61,585 nt of DNA from Chitinispirillaceae bacterium (GCA_016929595.1 JAFGIN010000038.1:1-61585); one strand, 5' to 3'. Positions 42,956-51,998 are shown, numbered from the stretch's first letter. Made by a program: numbers and translations. The notes: generated by a model not told the origin, from the sequence alone.

Positions 42956-43483
42956 AAAGTCAGGATTCGCTTTAATCTGTTGCGATAGCTGCATTAACCC
43001 AGGTAAACTGGATACAATACATTTTACGGTTACGGACAGATCCACAAACCATAATGCTGCGACATTTCAAGTTCTTGTCAACTACAACCGGCCGCCATCA
43101 GCAATTTCTTTTTCGTCAACCACTATAAATGCAACCGGTGTGACCCGCTCCCCCGCCTTTACCTGGAGCGGTGGTATCGATCCGGATGAAGATTCTGTAT
43201 TTTACAGAGTACAATATGGAACAACCGCAGAAGCATTGACATCACAAACTGCTGTATCCAACGTATCCCTGTGACAGTACCGGCAACCACTATTCTTGAA
43301 CCGAAAAGTGAAAATGGAGAATTTTTTTATTTAACGAATTTTGGTGCATGGTGGCTGAGTGGTGAATGGAGTCCGACAGAAGGTTGTTACTTTGGTACCT
43401 ACAGCACTTATACAGGATTTGATTCATATTGTGGTTGGGGTAAAAAGAAAGGAACCAGTATACGCTGTATTCGCGACTATTAA
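42956..43483 (+). pseudogene. Remnant of a secreted FISUMP-domain protein
   Basis: Open frame 42956-43275 reads as Ig/cadherin-like and fibronectin-like modules (LDTIHFTVTDRS; SPAFTWSGGIDPDEDSV; YRVQYGTT) and stops at TGA 43273. An overlapping second frame (43271-43483) reads GEFFYLTNFGAWWLSGEW...GKKKGTSIRCIRDY, the C-terminal part of a Fibrobacter succinogenes major paralogous domain (ends in S-I/V-R-C-I/V-x-D). There is no start signal or signal peptide, and the two domains lie in different frames, so this is a decayed C-terminal fragment of a large surface protein. Confidence 0.6.
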
Positions 43484-43548
43484 AAAAACTATATAATTTG
43501 ACTATGAAAAAGCAAAATACGTATGATCGCAATTTGATGCGCTTCAAA

Positions 43549-43592
43549 AAAGGCCATTACATATCATATACAAATCAAATGTAATGGTCTTT
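43549..43592. terminator. Bidirectional hairpin between convergent genes
   Basis: AAAGGCCATTACAT (43549-43562) pairs with ATGTAATGGTCTTT (43579-43592) with one G-U pair and a 16-nt loop. A/T ends on both sides suit termination in both directions, between the FISUMP remnant and the flavodoxin gene. Confidence 0.6.
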
Positions 43593-43641
43593 CAGAACAC
43601 ACAACAGTTAGCTTTATGAACAGCTGCTTTACACAACTGCA

Positions 43642-44502
43642 TCATTTGGTAATTGTCGCACTGATAGTCTTTAGAATACCTGCAACCTCAAGACGACAGA
43701 TATAGTGTCCTGGAGCCAGATTTTTACCACGCAACGGAACCTTGTAGAAACCTGCATTCTGGTATTGTGAAACCATAGTAGCCACTTTCTGTCCGTGAAT
43801 CGAACAAACAGAAAGTTCAACATGTCCGGAAACCGGGATGGTATAGTTTACAGTCGATGATCTGCCAAAAAAGCCTGAACTGCAATAAAGATCAGCAACC
43901 CTGTTCATACTTGAAGAGGATTTAAAAATTCCGGTTTGATTTTCGGAGAGAATTTTTTGACCAAAAGCAACGCCGTCATCTTTATTAACATTGTTATAGG
44001 GAGAGCCACCCAACTTTCCACAATCCGGATCATATCTTCCAAAGAATATTTTTCCAGCAACATCCTTAGCTCCCGAAGGAATTATAAGTTTGTTGTTAAG
44101 AAAAGTTGTCATTTCAGGTTTGAGAGTCGGCTTACCCTGATTACCCAATACAACAAACATACCCTTAACTTTATTGTTAAGTACAGATTTGTTGTCATTT
44201 ACAAAACTTGGGATTTTTTGCGGCATTACATCATTTCCATTTCTCCAACCTCCAATAATGAAGAAATCATAATCATCTGTTTTAGGTGTTGTTTTCTCAA
44301 TGTCTATAACCTCGGCAATACCGCCAAGTCCCTCGTTAATAAACCCGGCATATTCCTTTGTACTTCCACACTTGCTTCCATAAATAATAGCCCATTTCTT
44401 CGCTGGCGCACCAGCCACTTTTTCCAGAGCACTGATCTGTTTTGAAATTGCCATCGAGGCGAGCCCTGTAGCTCCCAGTTTGCAGAACATTCTTCTTAAC
44501 AT
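43642..44502 (-). CDS. Exported flavodoxin-domain protein with Tat-like signal and sorting module
   Basis: 286 residues. The N-terminus LRRMFCKLGATGLASMA carries a twin-arginine R-R-x-F-x-K motif. Then a flavodoxin fold (about 35-185): AIIYGSKCGSTKEYAGFI is the FMN phosphate loop, IIGGWRNGNDVMPQ and MFVVLGNQGKPT are later cofactor loops. It is similar to the HemG/flavodoxin family. From about 215 a T9SS-like sorting module follows (VELSVCSIHGQKVATMV...LAPGHYICRLEVAG). Tat export would suit folding with FMN inside the cell, then surface delivery by T9SS. Role unknown; perhaps extracellular electron transfer. Confidence 0.78.
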   Translation of the reverse strand: MLRRMFCKLGATGLASMAISKQISALEKVAGAPAKKWAIIYGSKCGSTKEYAGFINEGLGGIAEVIDIEKTTPKTDDYDFFIIGGWRNGNDVMPQKIPSFVNDNKSVLNNKVKGMFVVLGNQGKPTLKPEMTTFLNNKLIIPSGAKDVAGKIFFGRYDPDCGKLGGSPYNNVNKDDGVAFGQKILSENQTGIFKSSSSMNRVADLYCSSGFFGRSSTVNYTIPVSGHVELSVCSIHGQKVATMVSQYQNAGFYKVPLRGKNLAPGHYICRLEVAGILKTISATITK

Positions 44503-44639
44503 CTACATTCCTCCTTAAATAGAATAATTCAAACAGCACCCGGCCAGCAACCATCCAAAGATATGTTATAATCTACTGCACAGAAATACATTTTGCTTTT
44601 TTTTAGTAGGTTTGAAGGGGGAGGGGGAGGAAGGGGAAA

Positions 44640-44668
44640 TGAAGAATGAAGAATGAAGAATGAAGAGT
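44640..44668 (+). repeat. Short heptamer array (TGAAGAA)
   Basis: Four seven-base units, TGAAGAA three times then TGAAGAG, ending in TAA. Stops read on the plus strand, antisense to both flanking genes. Confidence 0.8.
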
Positions 44669-44746
44669 AATATTTTTCGCACTCTCCTTCAAACTTCCGA
44701 ACAAATAGTGAACTCGGCACCAGCTCACCCCGGCTTCGCTTATTTT

Positions 44747-44813
44747 GATACCTCACCCGGCGTTATCACGCCGTGGCCTCTCCTATTAGAGAGGCATTCA
44801 TGCCAGAGGCATG
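44747..44813 (-). repeat. Dispersed three-hairpin repeat, copy 2 (inverted)
   Basis: On the minus strand: CATGCC/GGCATG, GCCTCTC/GAGAGGC (44776-44795) and a GGCGT/ACGCC stem followed by GGGTGAGGTATC. Same arrangement as 34355-34425. With the heptamer array it fills the 44503-44887 gap; no gene is seen there. Confidence 0.75.
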
Positions 44814-44887
44814 GGTGGAGTAGTAACGCTCTTCCCGTCTTCGTATCTTCGCTTCTTCCCGCCTTCCCTCTCTGACGTCTCCTCCGT

Positions 44888-45910
44888 CTACCTCTGCACC
44901 CGCCCCGACCCGTCACCACCCATTAACGCTTTCACTTCACTCACCGTAACGTGATTGGAGTCGCCATCAATGGAGTGTTTGAGACAGGATGCCGCAACGG
45001 CAAACTCGATTGTGTCGCGTGAACTGTAGCCGTTTATTAAACCATAAATCAGACCGGCTCCGAAGGAATCTCCTCCGCCCACGCGATCAACAATATGAAT
45101 GGGGTAATTTTTTGAGAAAAAGAACTCTTCGCCATCGTAGAGCATGGCAGCCCAGTTATTGTCTGATGCAGAGATGCTGCTGCGAAGGGTGATTGCTACC
45201 TTTTTGAAGCCGAACCTTTTTTTCAGTTCCGCCGCAACACGCTTATACCCCTCATGACTGAGAGTTCCTCCGGTAATGTTGGTGTTTGGGGCCTTGATAC
45301 CAAAAACTTTTTCTGCATCTTCCTCATTTGCAATGCAGATATCAACATATTTCATAAGCCCACCCATTACCGTACCGGTTTTTTCACTTGACCAGAGATT
45401 TTTACGGAAGTTGAGATCACAGCTGACAGTCAGCCCTTTCTCTTTTGCGATCCTGCATGCTTCCAGCGTAATCTCTGCGACATTATCACCAAGAGCCGGC
45501 GTAATTCCGGTAAAGTGAAACCACTGCGCCCCATCGAAAATGGCATCCCAGTTGAAATCAGCTTTTGACGCCTGAGAAACCGAAGAGTACTTACGGTCGT
45601 AAACAACCTTTGATGCACGCTGTGATGCTCCTTTTTCTATGAAATAGATGCCAAGACGTTCACCACCACGAACAATATGTCCGGTAAACACGCCATATCT
45701 ACGCAATTCGTTCAACGCAGATTGACCAATCGGATTATCGGGCAGCTTGGTCACATACGCGGCATCTACGCCAAAATTCGCAAGCGAAATCGAAACATTA
45801 GCTTCTCCCCCACCATAAACAGCATCAAACGAGCTCGCCTGTGTAAACCTTGCATATCCCGGTGGAGCCAGACGCAACATTATTTCACCAAAACAAACTA
45901 CTTTTGACAT
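44888..45910 (-). CDS. kdgK: 2-keto-3-deoxygluconate kinase
   Basis: Phosphorylates KDG to KDPG. 340 residues of the PfkB/ribokinase family: CFGEIMLRLAPPGYARFTQA, VYGGGEANVSISLANFG, VSCDLNFRKNLWS, and the catalytic anion-hole GGGDSFGAGLIYGL with Asp as base. Tagatose- or fructokinase are alternatives in this family, but the adjacent aldolase and mannonate genes make KDG the likely substrate. Last gene of the uxuA-uxuB-eda-kdgK run, 190 bp after eda with tandem repeats between. Confidence 0.9.
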   Translation of the reverse strand: MSKVVCFGEIMLRLAPPGYARFTQASSFDAVYGGGEANVSISLANFGVDAAYVTKLPDNPIGQSALNELRRYGVFTGHIVRGGERLGIYFIEKGASQRASKVVYDRKYSSVSQASKADFNWDAIFDGAQWFHFTGITPALGDNVAEITLEACRIAKEKGLTVSCDLNFRKNLWSSEKTGTVMGGLMKYVDICIANEEDAEKVFGIKAPNTNITGGTLSHEGYKRVAAELKKRFGFKKVAITLRSSISASDNNWAAMLYDGEEFFFSKNYPIHIVDRVGGGDSFGAGLIYGLINGYSSRDTIEFAVAASCLKHSIDGDSNHVTVSEVKALMGGDGSGRVQR

Positions 45911-45989
45911 GATAACACTCTTTCTATTTTATTAAATCCGTTTTTCGTTTCGATAACCTAAGCCATCAGGCGTGGCTCTGGTTACCGTA

Positions 45990-46092
45990 GCTGAGGCACT
46001 CATTTCTGATGGCTGAGGTACTCATTCCCCGGTGGCTGAGGCACTCATTCCCCGGTGGCTGAGGCACTCATTCCCCGGTGGCTGAGGCACTC
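45990..46092. repeat. 23-bp tandem repeat between kdgK and eda
   Basis: About 4.5 copies of a unit GGCTGAGGCACTCATTCCCC (plus GGT); the last three are nearly identical and the first two slightly diverged. It lies directly after the eda stop on the minus strand. No spacers, so not CRISPR. Confidence 0.9.
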
Positions 46093-46096
46093 GAAG

Positions 46097-46741
46097 TCAC
46101 TTCCCGCGCGCAGCCTTTACCTTCTCGACAAACTGTTTTCCGATTGCAGTTATTGATGCGAAATCACCTTTTTTAGCACCTGCGGTAAGATTTCCTCCGA
46201 TACCAACAGCAACACTGCCTGCTTTAATCCAGTCATTCACGTTATCAAGACTTACCCCGCCGGTAGGCATCAGCTTAACCTGGGGTAACGGGCCTTTTAT
46301 CGCTTTGATGATCGCTGGACCAAACAATTCCGCCGGAAAGATTTTAATGATATCCGCCCCGGCTTCCATACATTCTACGACCTCTTTGATGGTCATTGCG
46401 CCCGGCATGCAGGGTATCTGATACCTGTTGCACAATGCCACAACATCTTTGTTGAGACATGGACTGATAATATATTGTGCTCCCGCAAGAATTGCCGTAC
46501 GGGCAGTTTCCGTATCAAGAACAGTTCCGGCACCGATGAGAATCTCACCTGTATTGTATGTTTCAGCAAGCTTTTTTATTACATCAGCAGCACCGGGAAC
46601 AGTAAAAGTTACTTCCACTGCAGCAATACCGGCATCTGCACACGCCTGCGCAACTTTCAATGCCAGATCAGCAGTCTCAGCCCTGACAATTGCAACTACG
46701 CCACAATCACCTATTTTCTGAATTACTTTATTTTTGTCCAT
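46097..46741 (-). CDS. eda: KDPG (2-keto-3-deoxy-6-phosphogluconate) aldolase
   Basis: Splits KDPG into pyruvate and glyceraldehyde 3-phosphate, closing the uronate route. About 214 residues: AVEVTFTVPGA (catalytic Glu region), IGAGTVLDTETA, QYIISPCLNKDV, GADIIKIFPAELFGP with the Schiff-base Lys in IKIFPAE, and LMPTGGVSLDN. Two adjacent ATGs follow GAGGAG; the second has the better spacing. It follows the SDR gene by about 20 bp on the same strand. Confidence 0.93.
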   Translation of the reverse strand: MDKNKVIQKIGDCGVVAIVRAETADLALKVAQACADAGIAAVEVTFTVPGAADVIKKLAETYNTGEILIGAGTVLDTETARTAILAGAQYIISPCLNKDVVALCNRYQIPCMPGAMTIKEVVECMEAGADIIKIFPAELFGPAIIKAIKGPLPQVKLMPTGGVSLDNVNDWIKAGSVAVGIGGNLTAGAKKGDFASITAIGKQFVEKVKAARGK

Positions 46742-46761
46742 CATTACACTCCTCTAAAATT

Positions 46762-47607
46762 TTACACACCAGAATACGCCATAAATCCGCCATCAACCGG
46801 AACAACAACCCCATTGACAAAACCTGATGCATCCTGATCAATAAGCCATGTCAGCGTTCCAATAAGATCGTCGGGTACTCCGAAACGACGCATCGGTGTA
46901 TGAGCAATAACCTTCTCTGCGCGAGGAGTAAGAGAACCATCCGCGTTTGTCATCAGCGTACGGTTCTGCTCTGTCAGGAAAAATCCCGGCGCGATCGCAT
47001 TGACCCTTATTCCCACATCAGCGAGGTGAACGGCAAGCCACTGCGTAAAATTATTGATAGCTGCCTTTGCAGCACTGTACGCGGCGACTTTGGTCATCGG
47101 ACAGGGTGCACTCATTGATGAAATATTTATGACACACGCACCGCTTCTGCCGACCATCTGTGTTGCAAAAACCTGTGTGGGAAGAAATGTCCCCATGAAA
47201 TTCAGATTGAACACGAACTGAAATCCGTCAGCGGAGAGATCAAAAAATGTCGTGATTTTTGAATCATGGTTTTTCAGATCGTCTAATGTCAATGTTTCTT
47301 TTGTAGTGTTACCTTTTGGATGGTTTCCTCCGGCACCATTAAGAAGTACATCACATGGACCAAGCTGCATTCTGACTGTTTCTGCTGCAGCTGCCACACT
47401 CTCTTTATCAAGCACATTACATGTCACCGCGATAGCAGTTCCCCCCTGAGATCTGATCTGACTGGCTACGACTTCAGCTTTCTCGGGATTGAGATCCAGA
47501 ACCGCGACTTTCATCTTTAACCGAGCCATTGACCGTGCAAAATTACTGCACAGTATTCCACCGCCGCCGGTAACGACAGCAACTTTACCTTCAAGACTTT
47601 TCGACAT
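46762..47607 (-). CDS. uxuB: SDR-type D-mannonate oxidoreductase (fructuronate reductase)
   Basis: Reduces D-fructuronate to D-mannonate. 281 residues of the short-chain dehydrogenase fold: cofactor loop VVTGGGGILCSNFAR, LNGAGGNHPKGN, catalytic Ser in NISSMSAP, YSAAKAA with Tyr and Lys, and NAIAPGFFLTEQNR. The GGNHPKGNT segment and the placement between mannonate dehydratase and KDPG aldolase support the assignment; other SDR polyol dehydrogenases are possible. This is the B. subtilis-like SDR form, unrelated to E. coli UxuB. Confidence 0.87.
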   Translation of the reverse strand: MSKSLEGKVAVVTGGGGILCSNFARSMARLKMKVAVLDLNPEKAEVVASQIRSQGGTAIAVTCNVLDKESVAAAAETVRMQLGPCDVLLNGAGGNHPKGNTTKETLTLDDLKNHDSKITTFFDLSADGFQFVFNLNFMGTFLPTQVFATQMVGRSGACVINISSMSAPCPMTKVAAYSAAKAAINNFTQWLAVHLADVGIRVNAIAPGFFLTEQNRTLMTNADGSLTPRAEKVIAHTPMRRFGVPDDLIGTLTWLIDQDASGFVNGVVVPVDGGFMAYSGV

Positions 47608-47612
47608 TCTAT

Positions 47613-48692
47613 TTAACCCCTGTTATGTAAACGACTGATAGCATCCCATAATCCATGTATATAGGTAACTCCCAGCGCACGGTCATAAAGACCATAGCCG
47701 GGTCTCCCCTTTTCATCCCATATCATCCGACCATGATCAGGCCGCACCGGACCGTCAAAGCCAGTATCGTAGTACGCCTTTACAATCTCAAACAAATCAA
47801 GTGATCCCCGATCATCCTTGTGCGCGATCTCCCAGAATAATCCCGGTGAGTCGATCTTAATGTTTCTGATATGAGCGAAATGAATTCTCCCCATTTTCCC
47901 GAAATGACGTACAATTTCCGGTATGTTATTATCAGAATTCGCGCCAAGCGACCCACTGCACAATGTCAATCCATTATAGGGATTATCAACAAGCTTGACT
48001 ATTCTTTCAAGATTAGCTTTCGATGTAGTGATCCTGGGTAGTCCGAACACCGGCCAGGGTGGATCATCAGGATGAATTGCCATTTTTATTCCACACTCCT
48101 GTGCGACGGGTATAATCGCTTTAAGAAAGTATTGAAGATTTGCAAAGAGTTTTTCCTCGTCAACATCTTTATACAAATCAAAAAGATCCCTGATAGTCGC
48201 AAGGCGTTCTTTTTCCCATCCTGGTAAGATAAATCCCCCGGAACCGTTCTCAATCTCCCTGATGAGCTCCTCGGGTTTGATGTTACGGATCACATTTTCA
48301 TCATAAAAAAGCACCGCTGATTCATCCTGCAGTTTCCAGTCCAGCACGGTCCTCATCCAGTCAAAAACCGGCATAAAATTGTAACAGACAACAGTAACTC
48401 CCGCTTTTGAGAGATTTCTCAATGTTGTGCAGTAATTGTCAATATACCTGTCCCGGCTGGGCAATCCCAGCTTTATATCTTCATGAACATTTACACTCTC
48501 TACTGTTTTAAAAAGAAGACCGGCACTCTCAATCTCATTTTTCAGAGCCATTATCTCCTCTACCGGCCACACCTCGCCAACTGGTATATGAAATAAAGCA
48601 CCAACAATGTTTTGCATCCCCGGTATCTGCCGTATATACCGCAGAGAAATCGCATCATTTTTACTCCCGAACCAGCGAAACGACATCAGCAT
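47613..48692 (-). CDS. uxuA: Mannonate dehydratase
   Basis: Dehydrates D-mannonate to 2-keto-3-deoxygluconate. 359 residues of the UxuA TIM barrel: [23 protein letters not shown] at the N-terminus, [29 protein letters not shown] (metal ligands), [12 protein letters not shown] and [16 protein letters not shown] precedes the first ATG by nine bases. First gene of the minus-strand uronate operon, five bp before uxuB. Confidence 0.95.
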   Translation of the reverse strand: MLMSFRWFGSKNDAISLRYIRQIPGMQNIVGALFHIPVGEVWPVEEIMALKNEIESAGLLFKTVESVNVHEDIKLGLPSRDRYIDNYCTTLRNLSKAGVTVVCYNFMPVFDWMRTVLDWKLQDESAVLFYDENVIRNIKPEELIREIENGSGGFILPGWEKERLATIRDLFDLYKDVDEEKLFANLQYFLKAIIPVAQECGIKMAIHPDDPPWPVFGLPRITTSKANLERIVKLVDNPYNGLTLCSGSLGANSDNNIPEIVRHFGKMGRIHFAHIRNIKIDSPGLFWEIAHKDDRGSLDLFEIVKAYYDTGFDGPVRPDHGRMIWDEKGRPGYGLYDRALGVTYIHGLWDAISRLHNRG

Positions 48693-48803
48693 AGTAGTTC
48701 ACTCCCTTTTACGTAAACCGGCAAACCCGGCAATTTATCAAAGTTTTGTCACGAAAATCGATATTTCTATCAATTTTGTTATCGAACAACAAACCTGAAA
48801 TTA

Positions 48804-48959
48804 TCAGCAGGTATCCAGAATTAAGTAATCAGAGTTAATGATAGGAGAAGAAATTAGAGTAATAATGTGTGTAATCATCACATCAGAAGAAAAACACCTC
48901 CCCCGATTGTCTTTTTCTACTGAATTCTGAATATAGTCATCTGACTCCTGTGTAGTAAC
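48804..48959. mobile_element. MITE-like element, copy 2
   Basis: Diverged copy of 30975-31139: TCAGCAGGTATCCA at the left, an AGAA/TAATA-rich middle, CTACTGAATTCTGAATATAG, and CTGACTCCTGTGTAGTAAC at the right. The left 12-bp terminal repeat has decayed. Non-coding; lies upstream of uxuA and downstream of tsaC. Confidence 0.55.
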
Positions 48960-49046
48960 CAGAGCTTTATAATATAGCTTTTACCAGAAAGTCAGACAAT
49001 AATCTTCAGTCAAACATTTGTTTTTCCACGCTCATGCGCTATCTCT

Positions 49047-49094
49047 CTCCCCCCTCTCCATTTCCTTTATGGAGAGGGGGACCAGGGGGGTGAG
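49047..49094. repeat. CCCTCTCC/GGAGAGGG palindromic repeat
   Basis: CCCTCTCC and GGAGAGGG arms with an ATTTCCTTTAT loop followed by GGACCAGGGGGGTGAG, just after the tsaC stop. Related in form to 34355-34425 and 44747-44813 and a likely terminator for tsaC. Confidence 0.65.
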
Positions 49095-49103
49095 ACGGTA
49101 TTA

Positions 49104-49730
49104 TTATGAACATTCCCGCAGGCAGGTTTCAATCTGCTCCTGTGAGATAGCTCCATGCCGAACGATCTCAAATGAACCTGCTGCCATTTTTATTACTGTT
49201 GAAGGTTGTGAACGGGGCAGAACACCTGCATCAAACATGTAATCGACATGCTCTGAGAACAGGTCATAAATATAGTCAGGTTCTCCATTGTAAGATTCAC
49301 CGCTGACATTGGCACTTGTTGAGATTAACGACGTTTTGAAATGGCGATTAATTTCTGCAATGAAAGGATGATCGGTCACTCGAAGGGCGATCTCAGCTTG
49401 AGAGGAGTCACAGGGAACTATCATGGTAAGAGGACCTGGCCAGAATTGACCAGCCAGAGCTTGAGCACGTTGTGAAAATCGCGGTTTTAAAGAGGAAAAA
49501 CAATTACTTGCTGATGCTACAAGTATAAACGGATTTTCAGGTGGACGTTTTTTGACTTCAAGGACCCGTTGAAATATACTGGTTCCAACAGTCAACCCCC
49601 CGATACCATAAATGGTCTCTGTCGGGTAGATAAATACAGCACCATCCTCAATTCTCTTCAAGACAGCTGGTTTATTTTCGAAATCATCATCCAGAAAATC
49701 TTCAAGCCGTATCCGCTCAGCTCTCATCAT
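49104..49730 (-). CDS. tsaC: Threonylcarbamoyl-AMP synthase (TsaC/Sua5 family)
   Basis: Makes threonylcarbamoyl-AMP for t6A37 modification of ANN-decoding tRNAs. About 209 residues with the YrdC fold: IYPTETIYGIGG, LEVKKRPPENPFILV, LAGQFWPGPLTMIVP, ALRVTDHPFI and LISTSANVSGESYNG. It starts inside the end of purE (overlap about 14 bases), with several clustered ATG/GTG codons as possible starts. Co-transcribed with the purine genes. Confidence 0.9.
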   Translation of the reverse strand: MMRAERIRLEDFLDDDFENKPAVLKRIEDGAVFIYPTETIYGIGGLTVGTSIFQRVLEVKKRPPENPFILVASASNCFSSLKPRFSQRAQALAGQFWPGPLTMIVPCDSSQAEIALRVTDHPFIAEINRHFKTSLISTSANVSGESYNGEPDYIYDLFSEHVDYMFDAGVLPRSQPSTVIKMAAGSFEIVRHGAISQEQIETCLRECS

Positions 49731-50178
49731 CACCAAACGATTTCCGATACTCTTTTAAAGCATCAAACAATGCCGGTTCTCCTGTTGCCAGAATCTGAAC
49801 AGCAAGAAGAGCTGCATTTTTTGAATTGCCAATTCCAACACACGCCACCGGAATCCCCGCAGGCATCTGTACTATTGAGTGAAGAGCATCGACACCATTG
49901 AGCGGTCCGCCACTGCCTGGTACACCGATGACCGGAAGCACCGTAAGACTTGCAATAACGCCCGGAAGATGTGCTGCCAGACCGGCAATACCGATGATTA
50001 TCCCAAAATCTTTTTCTGCAGCGGATTTACAGAATTTATGAATTCTGTTTGGATTTCTGTGTGCTGAAATCACAAACGTTTCATAGGGAATATTGAACCC
50101 CTTTAAAATTTCTTCCGCTTTTTCCGCAATGGAACTATCAGACTGAGAGCCCATTACAATCGCAACTTTCTTTCCCAA
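49717..50178 (-). CDS. purE: N5-carboxyaminoimidazole ribonucleotide mutase
   Basis: Converts N5-CAIR to CAIR in purine synthesis. 153 residues: VAIVMGSQSDSSIAEKAEEIL, VISAHRNPNRI (catalytic His), GIAGLAAHLPGVIASLTVLPVIGVPG and the final GIGNSKNAALLAVQIL block. PurK is not in the window. It lies 60 bp after purD on the same strand, and overlaps tsaC. Confidence 0.95.
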   Translation of the reverse strand: MGKKVAIVMGSQSDSSIAEKAEEILKGFNIPYETFVISAHRNPNRIHKFCKSAAEKDFGIIIGIAGLAAHLPGVIASLTVLPVIGVPGSGGPLNGVDALHSIVQMPAGIPVACVGIGNSKNAALLAVQILATGEPALFDALKEYRKSFGDDES

Positions 50179-50239
50179 ATTTTCTCCTTGAACCTGAAAC
50201 CCATCGATACCTTGATACGTGTAACACGTGATTCCAGAA

Positions 50240-51556
50240 TTAATTACTAACCATTGATGATTCCCGGTGAAGACGGGCCAGCCCTTTGGCGCCTATATCC
50301 TTCCGGAAATACTTTCCTTCAAAATGAACATCTCCGACGACAAGATACGCATCAGCAATCGCATCAGCAAGATTATCAGACCATGCGGTCACCGCGCACA
50401 CCCTTCCACCATTTGTCAATAGCCGGTCATCCTCATCTAGTACCGTACCACTGTGATACACATCGATATTACTGTGACTGTGTTCCACATCTTCAATACC
50501 GGTAATAAATTTTCCTTTTTCGTAGTTTCCCGGATAGCCCTTTGATGCCAGAATTACTGAAACACAATATCCTCTATCAATTTCAAACTGAAGACCTGGA
50601 TGAAGATCACCCTCTGCGCATGCTTTAAAGATCTCGTACCAGTCGCATTTTACAAGGGGAAGTACCGCCTGTGTCTCGGGATCACCAAATCTGCAGTTGA
50701 ACTCAACTACCTTTGGACCATCATCGGTAAGCATGATTCCACAGTACAAAAGCCCGCGATAAGTACGATCCTCTTCACGCATAGCATCAAGTACCGGAAC
50801 GATAATCTCCTGTTCAACTCTGTGAAGAATATCTTTTGTAACAAGTGGTGCAGGAGCATAGGCACCCATTCCACCAGTATTTGGCCCCGTATCACCGTCA
50901 CCAACGGCTTTGTGATCCTGAGCTGCAGGCAAAATACGAAAATTCTTCCCATCTGAGAGCACAAAAATTGATGCTTCCTCGCCAGTCATCTTCTCTTCCA
51001 TGATAACGCTATCGGCAGCAGCACCAAACACCCTGTTATCAAACATATCGTTAAGAGCCTTTTGAGCCTGCTCCATGGTGTCACAAACAACAACGCCTTT
51101 ACCGGCAGCAAGCCCGCTGGCCTTGATCACGATCGGAACACCAACTTTATGGAGGTATTCTAAAGCTGCGTCCTTTGTAGTAAACGCCTCATACCGGGCT
51201 GTAGGAATTCCATACTTTTTCATGAGTCCTTTTGAAAACTGCTTACTGCTTTCAAGTTCTGCAGCCCGTTTTGCAGGACCAAATATCGTCAAACCGTTTT
51301 CTCTGAAAACATCCACAATACCCTCAGCAAGTGGTGTCTCAGGTCCTACAATAGTGAGATCAATATCATTCTGGTTTGCCCAGTCTGCCAGATCCTTAAA
51401 ATCAGTAACTTTTCTGTCAACAAGCATACAGCCATCCTGCTCCATGCCAGGATTACCCGGGTACGCAAAAAAGCACAATGGTCTGTCCGAACGAAGCATC
51501 GCTTTCAGTATCGCATGCTCTCGCCCACCGCTGCCGACAATAAGAACTGAATTCAT
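50240..51556 (-). CDS. purD: Phosphoribosylamine-glycine ligase
   Basis: ATP-grasp enzyme forming glycinamide ribonucleotide. About 438 residues: LIVGSGGREHAIL, VGPETPLAEGIVD, VIKASGLAAGKGVVV (ATP-binding), MEEKMTGEEASIFVLSDG, QDHKAVGDGDTGPNTGGMGAYAP and EFNCRFGDPETQAVLPL. The frame extends upstream to GTG/ATG codons; homology starts at MNSVLIVGSGG (ATG 51556), though GGGAGG lies closer to an in-frame TTG three codons earlier. Confidence 0.95.
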   Translation of the reverse strand: MNSVLIVGSGGREHAILKAMLRSDRPLCFFAYPGNPGMEQDGCMLVDRKVTDFKDLADWANQNDIDLTIVGPETPLAEGIVDVFRENGLTIFGPAKRAAELESSKQFSKGLMKKYGIPTARYEAFTTKDAALEYLHKVGVPIVIKASGLAAGKGVVVCDTMEQAQKALNDMFDNRVFGAAADSVIMEEKMTGEEASIFVLSDGKNFRILPAAQDHKAVGDGDTGPNTGGMGAYAPAPLVTKDILHRVEQEIIVPVLDAMREEDRTYRGLLYCGIMLTDDGPKVVEFNCRFGDPETQAVLPLVKCDWYEIFKACAEGDLHPGLQFEIDRGYCVSVILASKGYPGNYEKGKFITGIEDVEHSHSNIDVYHSGTVLDEDDRLLTNGGRVCAVTAWSDNLADAIADAYLVVGDVHFEGKYFRKDIGAKGLARLHRESSMVSN

Positions 51557-51703
51557 GAAATCCAAAGTACCTCCCTTGTTCATTCTTTGGAATTATATCC
51601 TATCTTTATTTTAAAATAGCACATGATGTAAAAAAAAAGCAACAAACGTATTTACAGCTTATTCGCAAGTTTGAAGTTTGAAGTGAGAAGCTATTCGCTG
51701 TTG

Positions 51704-51770
51704 GCTGTTAGCTTTTAGCGAAAAAGAATTTTTAAAAAGCCAATATAGCTAACAACCAAAAGCTAACAGC
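51704..51770. repeat. Imperfect long palindrome upstream of purD
   Basis: GCTGTTAGCTTTT (51704-51716) and its exact complement (51758-51770), with further TTGTTAGC-like repeats inside. Beside it are degenerate TTTGAAGTTTGAAG repeats and the heptamer array. Together they fill the gap between purD and the next gene. Confidence 0.7.
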
Positions 51771-51842
51771 TTCATATCACTGCCACAACATTTGAAGATT
51801 GAAATTTGAAGCAAAAAGTGTAAAGTTTGAAATAAAGAAAGA

Positions 51843-51998
51843 CATCCTTCATCCTTCCTCCTTCACCCTTCCTCCTTCACCCTTCATCCTTCATCCTTCA
51901 TCCTTCACCCTTCACCCTTCACCCTTCACCCTTCACCCTTCACCCTTCACCCTTCACCCTTCACCCTTCACCCTTCATCCTTCATCCTTCACCCTTCA
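51843..51998 (-). repeat. Heptamer array (TGAAGGG/TGAAGGA on the minus strand)
   Basis: About 22 seven-base units. On the minus strand it begins exactly with the TGA stop (51996-51998) of the upstream nucleoid-associated-like gene and reads TGAAGGG, TGAAGGA and so on, so each unit leads with a stop codon on that gene's coding strand. Confidence 0.95.
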
